Source: Agrococcus pavilionensis RW1 (GTDB lineage Bacteria; Actinomycetota; Actinomycetes; Actinomycetales; Microbacteriaceae). From it: a stretch of DNA of 64,000 nt. The position numbers were made by a program, and so were the translations under genes. Shown here piece by piece: positions 47,136 to 56,518 of the stretch (position 1 is the first letter of the stretch; the number at the start of each line of letters is the position of its first letter). The notes below the pieces were generated by a model that saw only the letters and a program-made list of their open reading frames with translations, was not told the DNA's origin and searched no databases. Where the stretch lies: contig NZ_ASHR01000030.1 of assembly GCF_000400485.1 (NCBI RefSeq), positions 1 through 64,000 on the forward strand, written 5' to 3'.

Positions 47136-48010
47136 GCACCGTCCTGCTCCTGCTCATCACCGGCATCGGCCTCGGCGCCCTCTACTTCCTCGTCGCGAGC
47201 GGCCTCTCGCTCATCTACGGGCTCATGGGCGTGCTCAACTTCGCGCACGGCTCCTTCCTCACCCTCGCCGGCTTCCTCGGCTGGGAGGTGGGGCGGCGGA
47301 TCGGCGACGGCACCTGGGCGGGACTGCTCACGGGCATGCTCGTCGGCCTCGTCGTCGGCGCGGTCGTCGCGGCGCTCACCGAGCTCATCTTCATCCGGCC
47401 GCTCTACAACCGGCACATCGAGCAGGTGCTCGTCACCGTCGGCCTCGGCCTCGCCTCCGTCGCGCTCTTCGAGGGCATCTGGGGCACCGACCCCATCCAG
47501 ATCCGCCTGCCCGAGTGGCTCGGCGGCACGACGGACGTGCTCGGCGCCAACATCCCGAACGACCGCTGGCTGCTCATCGCCACCGCCGTCGTCGTGCTCG
47601 TGCTCATCGTGCTCTTCCTGCAGCGCACGAGCTACGGCCTCGTCATCCGCGCGGGCGTCGAGAACCGCACGATGGTCACCGCGCTCGGCATCGACGTGCG
47701 CCGCGCCTTCACGATCGTCTTCGCGATCGGCGGCGCCGCAGCCGGCCTCGGGGGCGTGCTCGCCTCGGTCTACTACGGCCAGGTCGGCGCGCACCAGGGC
47801 ACGAGCCTGCTGATCTACGCGTTCATCGTGACCGTCATCGGCGGCCTCGGCTCCCTCACGGGCGCGGCCATCGCATCCGTGCTCGTCGCCGTCATCCAGC
47901 AGTTCGCGAACTTCTACCTCGGCGGCACCGGCGACCTCGCCATCGTGCTCGCGCTCGCCGCGGTGCTGCTCGTCCGACCGACCGGCCTCATGGGCAAGGT
48001 CAAGCACTAG
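47132..48010 (+). CDS. HAAT-type ABC transporter permease (LivH-like)
   Basis: 292-residue permease with about eight membrane helices. LivH family stretches are GLSLIYGLMGVLNFAHGSF near the N-terminus and GLGSLTGAAIASVL near the C-terminus, with a coupling loop around ALGIDVRRAFTIVFAIG. GTG start overlaps the livF-like stop (GTGA). Confidence 0.92.
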   Translation: MSTVLLLLITGIGLGALYFLVASGLSLIYGLMGVLNFAHGSFLTLAGFLGWEVGRRIGDGTWAGLLTGMLVGLVVGAVVAALTELIFIRPLYNRHIEQVLVTVGLGLASVALFEGIWGTDPIQIRLPEWLGGTTDVLGANIPNDRWLLIATAVVVLVLIVLFLQRTSYGLVIRAGVENRTMVTALGIDVRRAFTIVFAIGGAAAGLGGVLASVYYGQVGAHQGTSLLIYAFIVTVIGGLGSLTGAAIASVLVAVIQQFANFYLGGTGDLAIVLALAAVLLVRPTGLMGKVKH

Positions 48011-48013
48011 GAG

Positions 48014-49129
48014 ATGAGCGTGCGCACCTTCTTCACCTCCGTCTGGGGCAAGCTCGTCGTCGGCGCCGTCATCGTCGGCGTCGCCGCGATGCTGCCGCTG
48101 CTCGCGATCGACATCCCCGGCATCCTCCCGGGACCGACCTACACGCCCGGCACCCTCACGGTGCTCGCGTACGCGATGCTCATCGCCGCGCTCGCCCTCA
48201 GCTACCACCTGATCTTCGGCGTCGCGGGCCTGCTCTCGTTCGGCCACGCGATGTTCTTCGCCGCCGGCGCCTACGGTCTCGGCATCATCCTCAAGCTGCT
48301 CGCGCCGAGCGGCATGCCCGCCGAGGCCGTCTTCCTCGTCGCGATCGTGCTGACCCTCGTCATCGCGCTCGTGCTCGGCAACCTCGTCGGCGCGCTCGCG
48401 CTGCGCGTCACCGGCATCTCGTTCGCGATGGTGACGCTCGCGGTCGCGCAGGCGATGAACGTCATGATCCGCCGCAACGTCGGCGGCCTCACGGGCGGCG
48501 AGGAGGGCGTGCGGCTGCCGGTCGACGTCGTGCCCGACGTGCTCGTCGGGGTCGTCAACACGCGCAACCTCTACTGGCTCGCGCTCGCGATCCTCGTCAT
48601 CGTCTACCTCGCGTGCGTGTGGATCGAGCGCTCGCGCCTCGGCCACGTCGTCGCGGCGGCGCGCGAGAACGAGCTGCGCGTGACGGTGCTGGGCCTTCGC
48701 CCCTACTTCGTGCGCCTCTTCCTCTTCGCGGGCGCCGCGGTGCTCGCCGCCGTCGCCGGCATCGGCTTCATGCTGCTGCAGTCGAGCGCGACGCCCCGCA
48801 TCTCGACGAGCGACTTCACGCTCACGCTGCTCGTCATCGTCGTGCTCGGCGGCGTCGGCTACCGCTGGGGCGCGATCGTCGGCGGCATCGTCTACACGCT
48901 GCTCGACCAGCGGCTCGCGGCGCTCGCCTCGGCCGAGTGGATCCGGGGGCTGCCCGACGTGCTGCGGATCCCGCTCTCGGAGCCGCTGTTCATCCTCGGC
49001 ATGCTCTTCGTGCTCGTCGTGATGTTCGCGCCCGGCGGCATCGTCGGGCTCTCGCACCGCGTGACGCAGCGGCGCGGCAGCAAGCGCGACGTCGCGGAGC
49101 CCAAGGCGCTCCAGGACATGGAAGCCTAG
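48014..49129 (+). CDS. HAAT-type ABC transporter permease (LivM-like)
   Basis: 371-residue second permease with about ten membrane helices. LivM hallmarks: LALSYHLIFGVAGLLSFGHAMFF is the family N-terminal block (seen here in two parts), and VTVLGLRPYFVRLFLFAGAA with GGVGYRWGAIVGG is the C-terminal block. The C-terminal tail is charged. It starts 3 bases after the LivH-like stop and is followed 4 bases on by the acyl-CoA synthetase gene. Confidence 0.92.
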   Translation: MSVRTFFTSVWGKLVVGAVIVGVAAMLPLLAIDIPGILPGPTYTPGTLTVLAYAMLIAALALSYHLIFGVAGLLSFGHAMFFAAGAYGLGIILKLLAPSGMPAEAVFLVAIVLTLVIALVLGNLVGALALRVTGISFAMVTLAVAQAMNVMIRRNVGGLTGGEEGVRLPVDVVPDVLVGVVNTRNLYWLALAILVIVYLACVWIERSRLGHVVAAARENELRVTVLGLRPYFVRLFLFAGAAVLAAVAGIGFMLLQSSATPRISTSDFTLTLLVIVVLGGVGYRWGAIVGGIVYTLLDQRLAALASAEWIRGLPDVLRIPLSEPLFILGMLFVLVVMFAPGGIVGLSHRVTQRRGSKRDVAEPKALQDMEA

Positions 49130-49133
49130 GACG

Positions 49134-50645
49134 ATGGCACCCGATGCGCTGACGCTCGGCCGCTGGACCACCGACCGCGCCGCGATCGACCCGGCCCGGC
49201 CGGCGATCGTCGACCGCGGCGTCGCGGTCTCCTACGGCGAGCTCGAGGCGCGCGCGACCGCGCTCGCGCACGCGCTCGGCGAGGCCGGGCACGGACGCGG
49301 CGCGCGCATCGCGACGGTGACGGGCTCGACCGCCGACCAGGTCGTGCTGCTCTTCGCGTGCGCGAAGGCCGGCGCGATGCTCGTGCCGCTCTCGTGGCGG
49401 CTCACGGCGGGCGAGCTCGCCGAGCAGCTGCGCATCGCCGACCCCTCGCTCCTGCTCGTCGAGGACGACCACCGGCCCGTCGCCGAGGCCGCGCTCGACC
49501 GCCTCGCCGGGCACCGCATCCCCACGACGGCCCTCGGCGCCGCAGGGATCGAGACGGCGGTGCCGGATGCGTCGGTGCACCTCGGGCACGGAGCCCCGGT
49601 CGACGACGACGGCCTCCTCATGCTCTTCACCTCCGGCACGACGAGCGCCCCGAAGGCGGTCGTGCTGAGCCACGCGAGCTGTGCGTGGAGCAACCTGTCG
49701 CTCTCGCGCGCGACGCCCATGACGCCCGACGACGTCGTGCTGCAGGTGCTGCCGCAGCACCACGTCGCGGGCTGGAACATCCAGCCGCTGCTCGCGTGGT
49801 GGGTCGGCGCGCGCGTCGTGCTCGAGCGCACCTTCGACGCGGGCCGCGCGCTCGCGCTCATCGAGCGGCACCGCGTGACCGCGACGATGGGTGTGCCGAC
49901 GACCTACCGCGCGCTCGTGCAGCACCCCGACTTCCTCGCCCGCGACCTCTCGAGCCTCACGACCGCGATCGTCGGCGGGGGCATGCTCGATCCGCGCGCG
50001 ACCGAGCTGCTGCGGCGGCAGGGCGTGCCGGTGCGGCAGGGCTACGGCCTCACCGAGGCGGCGCCGAACGTGTCGCTCGCGCGCGACGAGAGCGACGACG
50101 GCACCGCCGGGCGCCCCTACCCGCACGTCGACGTCGCGCTGCTCGTCGACGGCCGCGTGCAGACCGCGCCCGGGCGGGGCGAGCTGCTCGTGCGCGGGCC
50201 GGCGCTCTTCCAGGGCTACTTCCGCGACCCCGAGGCGACCGCCGAGGCGCGCTTCGGATCGTGGCTGCGCACGGGCGACCTCGTCGAGCGCGACGCGGCC
50301 GGCCGCATCCGCGTCGTCGACCGCATGAAGGACATCGTGCGCTCGGGCGCCGAGTCGATCGCGCCGATCGAGGTCGAGCTCGCGCTGCTCGAGCACCCCG
50401 CGGTCGCCGAGGCGGCGGTCGCGGGCGTGCCGAGCGAGCGCTGGGGCGAGGAGGTCGTCGCGTGGCTCGTGCTCGAGGGTGAGGCGACCGAGGCCGAGCT
50501 GCGTCGGCACCTCGACGGCCGCATCGCCGACTTCAAGCACCCGAAGCGCTTCGTGGTCGTCGACGCGATCCCGCGCACGAGCACGGGCAAGCCGCTCCGC
50601 CGCGCGCTCACCGCGTCGCTCGAGCAGCAGGGAGCGGCGTCGTGA
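49134..50645 (+). CDS. AMP-dependent acyl-CoA synthetase
   Basis: 503-residue ANL-superfamily ligase that would adenylate a carboxylic acid and transfer it to CoA. The P-loop is FTSGTTSAPKAV (from about residue 166), then QGYGLTEAAPN, the TGDLVERD motif with the conserved Asp, the hinge VVDRMKDIVRSGAE, and the C-terminal catalytic Lys region PRTSTGKPLRR. Acid specificity cannot be assigned; the operon points to acetoacetate, 3-hydroxybutyrate or a related acid. Overlaps the TetR gene (GTGA). Confidence 0.9.
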   Translation: MAPDALTLGRWTTDRAAIDPARPAIVDRGVAVSYGELEARATALAHALGEAGHGRGARIATVTGSTADQVVLLFACAKAGAMLVPLSWRLTAGELAEQLRIADPSLLLVEDDHRPVAEAALDRLAGHRIPTTALGAAGIETAVPDASVHLGHGAPVDDDGLLMLFTSGTTSAPKAVVLSHASCAWSNLSLSRATPMTPDDVVLQVLPQHHVAGWNIQPLLAWWVGARVVLERTFDAGRALALIERHRVTATMGVPTTYRALVQHPDFLARDLSSLTTAIVGGGMLDPRATELLRRQGVPVRQGYGLTEAAPNVSLARDESDDGTAGRPYPHVDVALLVDGRVQTAPGRGELLVRGPALFQGYFRDPEATAEARFGSWLRTGDLVERDAAGRIRVVDRMKDIVRSGAESIAPIEVELALLEHPAVAEAAVAGVPSERWGEEVVAWLVLEGEATEAELRRHLDGRIADFKHPKRFVVVDAIPRTSTGKPLRRALTASLEQQGAAS

Positions 50646-51307
50646 ACCAGCCGAGGACGAAGCGCGGCGAGCAGACGAAGGCGAAGCTGCTCGCGGCCGC
50701 AGAGGGCGTCTTCGCCGAGCAGGGCTACCAGGCGGCGTCGATCGCCCGCATCACCGAGCGCGCGAGCGTCGCCCAGGGCACGTTCTACCTCTACTTCGAG
50801 TCGAAGCTCGACCTCTTCGAGCAGCTCGTCGACGACCTCAACCGGCGCGTGCGGAAGGCGATGAGCGACGGCGCCGCGCGCGGCTCGAACCGCGCCGAGG
50901 CCGAGCGCGAGGGCTTCCGCGAGTTCTTCGCCTTCACCGCCGAGCACCCCGCGCTCTACCGCGTCGTGCGCGAGGCGGAGTTCGTCTCGCCCGGCGCGAT
51001 GCGCGCGCACTACGAGCGCATCGTCGAGGGCTACCGCGAGGGCCTCGAGCGCGCTCGCGCCGCCGGTGAGATCGGCGACGTCGACCCCGAGGTCGCGGCG
51101 TGGGCGCTCATGGGCGTCGGCGAGATGATCGGGATGCGCTACGTGCTGTGGCCGACGGGCGACGACGGCCCGTACGGCACCGGCGCGACGCCCGTGCCCG
51201 ACGATGTGTTCGACGAGATGGTGGCGTTCGTGCAGCGCGCGCTCGGCACCGCCCCGTCGGAGTTGACCGCTGCCGCTCCCGCGGCTCGAACCCAGGAGGA
51301 CTCATGA
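50642..51307 (+). CDS. TetR family transcriptional regulator
   Basis: 221-residue regulator with an N-terminal TetR helix-turn-helix (about residues 10-56; IARITERASVAQGTFYLYFESKLDLF) and a C-terminal ligand pocket, seemingly of the AcrR/FadR style. Embedded within the operon with 4-base overlaps on both sides, so it is made in step with the enzymes and most likely auto-represses the promoter at 44306. The inducer may be the acyl-CoA or the imported acid. Confidence 0.9.
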   Translation: MNQPRTKRGEQTKAKLLAAAEGVFAEQGYQAASIARITERASVAQGTFYLYFESKLDLFEQLVDDLNRRVRKAMSDGAARGSNRAEAEREGFREFFAFTAEHPALYRVVREAEFVSPGAMRAHYERIVEGYREGLERARAAGEIGDVDPEVAAWALMGVGEMIGMRYVLWPTGDDGPYGTGATPVPDDVFDEMVAFVQRALGTAPSELTAAAPAARTQEDS

Positions 51308-52050
51308 GCACGCTCTCCGGCCGCAGGGCCGTCATCACGGGCGGCGCCGCGGGCATCGGCGCCGCGATCGCCCGCTCGTTCGCCGCGGAGGGCGCGCACG
51401 TGGTCATCGCCGACCGCGACGCGGCCGCCGCCGCGGCGCTCGCGAGCGAGCTCGGCGGCGAGTCGTGGGAGGTCGACCTGCTCGACGTCGGCTCGCTCGA
51501 GTCGCTCTCGCTCGAGGCCGACATCCTCGTCAACAACGCGGGCATCCAGCGCGTCGCCCCGATCGAGAGCTACGAGCCCGAGATGTGGCGCCGCATCCAC
51601 ACCCTCATGCTCGAGGCGCCCTTCCTGCTCATCCGCGCGGCGCTTCCCGGCATGTACGAGCGGGGCTTCGGCCGCATCCTCAACCTCTCGAGCGTGCACG
51701 GCCTCCGCGCATCCGCCTTCAAGTCCGCCTACGTCGCCGCGAAGCACGGCCTCGAGGGGCTCTCGAAGGTCACGGCGCTCGAGGGCGCGCCGCACGGCGT
51801 CACCTCGAACTGCATCAACCCCGGCTACGTGCGCACCGCGCTCGTCGAGGCGCAGATCGCCGACCAGGCGAAGACGCACGGCATCCCCGAGTCCGACGTG
51901 CTCGAGCAGGTCATGCTCACCGAGGCGGCCGTCAAGCGGCTCGTCGAGCCCGAGGAGGTCGCCTCGCTCGCGACCTGGCTCGCCGGCCCGCACGCGGGCA
52001 TGGTCACGGGCACCTCGTACGTCATGGACGGCGGCTGGAGCGCCCGATGA
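51304..52050 (+). CDS. 3-hydroxybutyrate dehydrogenase (SDR family)
   Basis: 248-residue classical short-chain dehydrogenase oxidising (R)-3-hydroxybutyrate to acetoacetate with NAD. The nucleotide motif is TGGAAGIGAAIA, followed by NNAGIQ and the triad Ser130, Tyr143, Lys147. Hydroxybutyrate-dehydrogenase-specific stretches are NNAGIQRVAPIE, SSVHGLRASAFKSAYVAAKHG (in two parts) and the insertion with AKTHGIPESDVLEQVML before the C-terminus. Coupled by ATGA overlap to the TetR gene. Its product is the substrate of the CoA-transferase encoded downstream. Confidence 0.87.
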   Translation: MSTLSGRRAVITGGAAGIGAAIARSFAAEGAHVVIADRDAAAAAALASELGGESWEVDLLDVGSLESLSLEADILVNNAGIQRVAPIESYEPEMWRRIHTLMLEAPFLLIRAALPGMYERGFGRILNLSSVHGLRASAFKSAYVAAKHGLEGLSKVTALEGAPHGVTSNCINPGYVRTALVEAQIADQAKTHGIPESDVLEQVMLTEAAVKRLVEPEEVASLATWLAGPHAGMVTGTSYVMDGGWSAR

Positions 52051-52988
52051 CCACCGCGACCCCACCCACCTCGGCGGAGCAGCCGCTGCGCGTCGCCGTC
52101 GACGGCGGCGAGCTCGCCGCGACCGTGTGGCGGGCGGATGCGCCGGGCACGCCCGTCGTCGCGATCCACGGGATCACGGCGAACCACCGCTCGTTCTCGC
52201 CGCTCGCCGAGCGCCTGGGCGCCCCCGTGCTCGCCGTCGACCTGCGCGGCCGCGGCGGCTCGCGCGCGCTGCCCGCGCCGTTCAGCATGGTGCAGCACGC
52301 CGAGGACGTCGCCGCGGCGATGCGCGCCGCGGGCTTCGGGCGAGCGATCGTCGTCGGCCACTCGATGGGCGCCTACGTCGCGACCCGGCTCGCGAGCGCG
52401 CACCCCGAGCTCGTCGCCTCGCTCGTGCTCGTCGACGGCGGCCTGCCGCTGCGGCCCGCACCCGAGGGCTCCGACCTGAGCCCCGAGGACGTGCTCGGGC
52501 CGGCGATCGAGCGGCTGCGCATGACGTTCCCCGACACCGCCGCCTACCGTGACTTCTGGCGCCAGCACCCGGCCTTCGGGCCCTACTGGAGCCCGGCGAT
52601 CGAGGAGTACGTCGACTACGACCTCGTGCCCGACGCGCGGGAGGAGTCGGAGGGCTTCGCGCTGCGCCCCTCGGCGAACCCCGACGCGGTCGTCGCGAAC
52701 CTCGTCGAGCTCGACGGCCGCGGCGGCTACACCGAGGCGCTCGAGGCGCTCGAGCTGCCGATCGCGCTCCTGCGGAGCCCGCGCGGCCTGTTCGACGAGT
52801 CGCCGGGCCTCTACGATGACGAGTGGCTCGCGACATGGCGGTCGCGGCTGCCCGGACTCGAGGTCGACGACGTCGAGGACACCAATCACTACACGATCCT
52901 GATGGGCTCGGGCGTCGACGCGGTCGCGGCCGTCGTCGCGCGCCTGCAGGCAGCGGGGCAGGGATCCCGCACGGAAGGGGCACGCTGA
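52047..52988 (+). CDS. Alpha/beta hydrolase
   Basis: 313-residue alpha/beta hydrolase. Oxyanion region AIHGITANH, nucleophile elbow GHSMGA, and a late His in DTNHYTILMG; the acid is probably the Asp after RSPRGLFDE. No signal peptide, so it acts on imported substrate. Sitting between 3-hydroxybutyrate dehydrogenase and the CoA-transferase (overlaps on both sides), it probably releases hydroxybutyrate or a related acid from an ester. Exact substrate unknown. Confidence 0.85.
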   Translation: MTTATPPTSAEQPLRVAVDGGELAATVWRADAPGTPVVAIHGITANHRSFSPLAERLGAPVLAVDLRGRGGSRALPAPFSMVQHAEDVAAAMRAAGFGRAIVVGHSMGAYVATRLASAHPELVASLVLVDGGLPLRPAPEGSDLSPEDVLGPAIERLRMTFPDTAAYRDFWRQHPAFGPYWSPAIEEYVDYDLVPDAREESEGFALRPSANPDAVVANLVELDGRGGYTEALEALELPIALLRSPRGLFDESPGLYDDEWLATWRSRLPGLEVDDVEDTNHYTILMGSGVDAVAAVVARLQAAGQGSRTEGAR

Positions 52989-53758
52989 TGGCGATCGACA
53001 AGACCTACGGCTCGGCGGCGGAGGCCGTCGCCGACATCCAGGACGGGGCGACCCTCGCGGTCGGCGGCTTCGGCCTCTCCGGCAACCCGATGGCGCTCAT
53101 CCGCGCGATCGAGGAGCGGGGCGTCAAGCACCTCAAGGTCGTCTCGAACAACTGCGGCGTCGACGACTGGGGGCTCGGGCTCCTGCTCCGCAACGGCCAG
53201 ATCGACAAGATGACCTCGTCGTACGTCGGCGAGAACAAGGAGTTCGAGCGCCGCTACCTCACGGGCGAGCTCGAGCTCGAGCTCACGCCGCAGGGCACGC
53301 TCGCCGAGAAGCTCCGCGCGGGCGGCTCGGGCATCGCCGCGTTCTACACGCGCACGGGCGTCGGCACGCAGGTGCAGGAGGGCGGACTGCCGCAGCTGTA
53401 CAACCCCGACGGCACGGTCGCCAAGGCATCCGCCCCCAAGCCGACCGCGACGTTCGACGTCGACGGCACGCCTACGGAGTTCGTGCTCGAGGAGGCCATC
53501 ACGACCGACTTCTCGCTCGTGCACGCGCTGCGCGGCGACCGGCACGGCAACCTCGTCTTCAACAAGGCCGCCCGCCAGTTCTCGCCGCCCGCGGCGATGG
53601 CGGGTCGCATCTGCATCGCGCAGGTCGAGGAGCTCGTCGAGCCGGGCGAGATCGACCCGGATGCGGTGCACCTGCCGGGCGTGTTCGTGCACCGGATCGT
53701 CGAGGTCGGCACCGACATCGAGAAGCGCATCGAGCGACGCACGGTCCGAGAAGACTGA
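52988..53758 (+). CDS. scoA: Succinyl-CoA:3-ketoacid CoA-transferase subunit A
   Basis: 256-residue alpha subunit of the SCOT-type CoA-transferase that activates acetoacetate using succinyl-CoA. Family blocks: [16 protein letters not shown] (CoA-binding glycine loop), [36 protein letters not shown], and [10 protein letters not shown]. The ATG shares a base with the preceding stop (TGATG). The catalytic Glu is in subunit B. Confidence 0.94.
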   Translation: MAIDKTYGSAAEAVADIQDGATLAVGGFGLSGNPMALIRAIEERGVKHLKVVSNNCGVDDWGLGLLLRNGQIDKMTSSYVGENKEFERRYLTGELELELTPQGTLAEKLRAGGSGIAAFYTRTGVGTQVQEGGLPQLYNPDGTVAKASAPKPTATFDVDGTPTEFVLEEAITTDFSLVHALRGDRHGNLVFNKAARQFSPPAAMAGRICIAQVEELVEPGEIDPDAVHLPGVFVHRIVEVGTDIEKRIERRTVRED

Positions 53759-53777
53759 GGGCGAGAGGAGACCAGCC

Positions 53778-54407
53778 ATGGCACTGACCCGCAACGAGAT
53801 GGCCGCGCGCGCAGCGAAGGAGCTCGAGGACGGCATGTACGTCAACCTCGGCATCGGGCTGCCGACGCTCGTGCCGAACTACGTGCCCGACGACGTGACC
53901 GTCGTGCTGCAGAGCGAGAACGGCATCCTGGGCGTCGGCCCGTACCCGACCGAGGACGCGGTCGACCCCGACCTCATCAACGCCGGCAAGGAGACGGTGA
54001 CGACGCTCCCGGGCACGTCGTTCTTCGACTCGGCGACGTCGTTCGCGATGATCCGCGGCGGCAAGATCGACGCCGCGATCCTCGGCGCGATGCAGGTGTC
54101 GGCCTCGGGCGACATCGCCAACTGGATGATCCCCGGCAAGATGGTCAAGGGTCCCGGCGGCGCGATGGACCTCGTGCACGGCGCCGCGAAGGTCATCGTG
54201 CTCATGGAGCACACCGCGAAGGACGGCTCGGCGAAGATCCTGCACGCGTGCTCGCTGCCGCTCACGGGCAAGGGCGTCGTGGACCGCATCATCACCGACC
54301 TCGCGGTGCTCGACGTGACGCCCGAGGGGCTGCGGCTCGTCGAGCTCGCGCCGGGCGTGACGATCGAGGAGCTGCGCGAGAAGACCGAGCCGGAGATCCT
54401 CGAGTGA
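53778..54407 (+). CDS. scoB: Succinyl-CoA:3-ketoacid CoA-transferase subunit B
   Basis: 209-residue beta subunit with the catalytic glutamate E47 in the signature SENGILGVG. Further family blocks are [15 protein letters not shown] and [15 protein letters not shown]. It starts 19 bases after scoA with a GAGAGGAG ribosome binding site, so the two subunits are made together. With the dehydrogenase this gives 3-hydroxybutyrate to acetoacetate to acetoacetyl-CoA; the thiolase must be elsewhere. Confidence 0.94.
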   Translation: MALTRNEMAARAAKELEDGMYVNLGIGLPTLVPNYVPDDVTVVLQSENGILGVGPYPTEDAVDPDLINAGKETVTTLPGTSFFDSATSFAMIRGGKIDAAILGAMQVSASGDIANWMIPGKMVKGPGGAMDLVHGAAKVIVLMEHTAKDGSAKILHACSLPLTGKGVVDRIITDLAVLDVTPEGLRLVELAPGVTIEELREKTEPEILE

Positions 54408-55456
54408 CGACGATCCTCGCGGGGATCGAGCAGTCGAGCATCCGCACCGAGCGGCTCGCCGCATCCGTGCTCCGCCGCGAGGTCGATGGTGCGGAGGGTC
54501 AGCGACCCGTCGTGCTCATCCACGGCAACGTGTCGTCGTCGCTGTTCTTCCAGCCGCTCATGCTCGCGCTGCCGCGGCCGTCGATCGCGATCGACCTGCG
54601 CGGCTACGGCGACAGCGAGACGCTGCCGGTCGATGCGACGCGGGGCCTGGGCGACTTCGCCGACGACGTCGCCTCGGTGATGGATGCGCTCGGCCTCGCC
54701 GACGCCCACCTGCTCGGCTGGTCGATGGGCGGCGGCGTCGTCATGCAGCTCATGCTCGACCGGCCCGACCTCATCCGCTCGGTGACGCTCATGGCGCCCG
54801 TGCCGCCGCACGGCTTCGGCACGCGGCTCGACGGGTCGCTCTGCACGCCGGATGCGGCGGGCACGGGCGGCGGGGGAGCGAACCCCGACTTCGTCGCGCG
54901 GCTCGCGGCGGGCGACGCGACCGACGAGGCGCCCACGAGCCCGCGGAGCGTCTTCCGCTCGAGCTACGTCGCACCGGGCTTCGCCGACGAGCACGAGGAC
55001 CTCTGGGTCGAGTCGATGCTCTCGACGAAGACGGGGCCCGACAACCAGCCGGGCGACGGTGTCGCGTCGGAGTCGTGGCCGGGCTTCGCGCCGGGCACGC
55101 GCGGCATCCTCAACACGATGTCGGCGGCGCACCTCGACCTCACCGGCATCGTCGCGATCGAGCGGAAGCCCGCGATCCTGTGGGTGCGGGGCGCGCACGA
55201 CGCGATCGTCTCGGACGAGTCGTTCTTCGACGTCAACACGCTCGGCAAGCACGGCGTCGTGCCGGGCTGGCCGGGCGAGGAGGCGGCGCCGCCGCAGCCG
55301 ATGATCGCGCAGACGCGGCGAGTGCTCGACGAGTACGCCGCCGCTGGCGGTGCCTACGAGGAGCTCGTGTTCGAGACGGCGGGCCACTCGCCGCACATCG
55401 AGGAGCCGGAGCGCTTCCGCGACGCCTTCCTGCGCCACATCGAGGCGAACGACTAG
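54404..55456 (+). CDS. Alpha/beta hydrolase
   Basis: 350-residue hydrolase, last gene of the operon. Oxyanion [13 protein letters not shown], nucleophile elbow GWSMGGGVV, acid in [13 protein letters not shown], and His in [14 protein letters not shown]. An unusually long cap region (about residues 140-240), rich in Gly and Ser, distinguishes it from the other hydrolase. No signal peptide. Its GTG overlaps scoB (GTGA). Like its sister enzyme it may act on hydroxybutyrate esters or oligomers. Confidence 0.84.
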   Translation: MTTILAGIEQSSIRTERLAASVLRREVDGAEGQRPVVLIHGNVSSSLFFQPLMLALPRPSIAIDLRGYGDSETLPVDATRGLGDFADDVASVMDALGLADAHLLGWSMGGGVVMQLMLDRPDLIRSVTLMAPVPPHGFGTRLDGSLCTPDAAGTGGGGANPDFVARLAAGDATDEAPTSPRSVFRSSYVAPGFADEHEDLWVESMLSTKTGPDNQPGDGVASESWPGFAPGTRGILNTMSAAHLDLTGIVAIERKPAILWVRGAHDAIVSDESFFDVNTLGKHGVVPGWPGEEAAPPQPMIAQTRRVLDEYAAAGGAYEELVFETAGHSPHIEEPERFRDAFLRHIEAND

Positions 55457-55489
55457 CCCAATTCCCCGGCGAAGTCCAGGCAAGACGAA

Positions 55490-55520
55490 GGCCCCGCATC
55501 CGTCACTCGGATGCGGGGCC
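55490..55520. terminator. Bidirectional hairpin terminator
   Basis: GGCCCCGCATCCG-TCACT-CGGATGCGGGGCC, a perfect 13-base stem with a 5-base loop, lies between the convergent catabolic operon and the opuA operon. Confidence 0.9.
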
Positions 55521-55536
55521 TCGCGCGCTCGAGCGA

Positions 55537-56454
55537 CTACTCGGTCGCGGTGAGCGAGTCGACGTACTCCTGGTTCTCGCTGATCCAGGTCGCGACGACC
55601 TCGGGGTAGTCGCTCTGCGTCGCGTCGCTGTTGAACATCGCGTTCTCGAGCGAGAAGAGCAGCTCCGAGTCCATCTCGAACGCCTGCAGCCACGCGGTGA
55701 GCTGCGGGAAGTCCTCCTCGAAGCCCGTGCGGGCGATCGAGTGGATGCCCTCCGCGGCACCGAGCGTGCCCTCGGGGTCCTCGAGGTCGCGGATGGGGAA
55801 CTCGTCGTAGGCCCAGTGCGGGCGCCACAGCGTCACGACGATGTTCTCGCCGGCGTCGATCGCGCCGCTCAGCTCGGCGAGCATCGCGGGCGTCGACGAG
55901 GTCACGAACTCCATGCCCTCGAGGCCGTAGGTCGGGATGACCGAGTCCTGCGTCGCGCCCGTGAGGCCCGCGCCCGGCTCGATGCCGACGATGCGGTTGC
56001 CGAACGCGTCGGCGTTGTCGGCGAGCTCCTCGATCGAGGTGATCGGGGCATCCTCGTTGACCGCGAGGGTCAGCACGGCGTCGTCGTTCCACGAGCCGAG
56101 GTCGACGAGGTCGTCGCCGAACTCGGTCATGTAGTCGGCGTGCGTCATCGGCAGCCAGCCGTCGAGCGTGACGTCGTAGTCGCCGCCCGCGACGCCCGCG
56201 AAGACGGGGCCGGCGTCGGCGTACTCGAGCTCGACGTCGTAGCCCTGCTCCTCGAGGATCGCCTCCCACAGGTAGGAGACGGCCTCGCCCTCGGGCCAGC
56301 CGTTGAAGACGCCGATCGTCAGGTCGGTCTGGTCGCTCGTCGACGCGGCGTCGCCCTCGGGGGCCTCCGCCTCGTCGCCGCTCGACGAGCAGCCGGCCAG
56401 GGCCAGCGCTCCGACGGCAGCCACGGCCGTCGCGCGGATGAATCGCTTGTGCAT
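55537..56454 (-). CDS. opuAC: Glycine betaine ABC transporter substrate-binding lipoprotein
   Basis: 305-residue binding lipoprotein of the OpuAC/ProX class. Signal peptide with lipobox LALAGC (Cys22). Aromatic residues typical of the betaine cage occur in FNGWPEGEAVSYLWE, LDGWLPMTHADY and LWRPHWAYDEFP. The ATG is preceded by GAGGAAGGA; an upstream in-frame start is rejected because it places residues ahead of the signal peptide. Last gene of an ATPase-permease-binding protein operon for osmoprotectant uptake. Confidence 0.92.
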   Translation of the reverse strand: MHKRFIRATAVAAVGALALAGCSSSGDEAEAPEGDAASTSDQTDLTIGVFNGWPEGEAVSYLWEAILEEQGYDVELEYADAGPVFAGVAGGDYDVTLDGWLPMTHADYMTEFGDDLVDLGSWNDDAVLTLAVNEDAPITSIEELADNADAFGNRIVGIEPGAGLTGATQDSVIPTYGLEGMEFVTSSTPAMLAELSGAIDAGENIVVTLWRPHWAYDEFPIRDLEDPEGTLGAAEGIHSIARTGFEEDFPQLTAWLQAFEMDSELLFSLENAMFNSDATQSDYPEVVATWISENQEYVDSLTATE

Positions 56455-56518
56455 GCTGTGTCCTTCCTCGTTCCGTATCTTTCGTCCGTCGGCGGCCACC
56501 TGAGCGGCCGCCGAAGTC

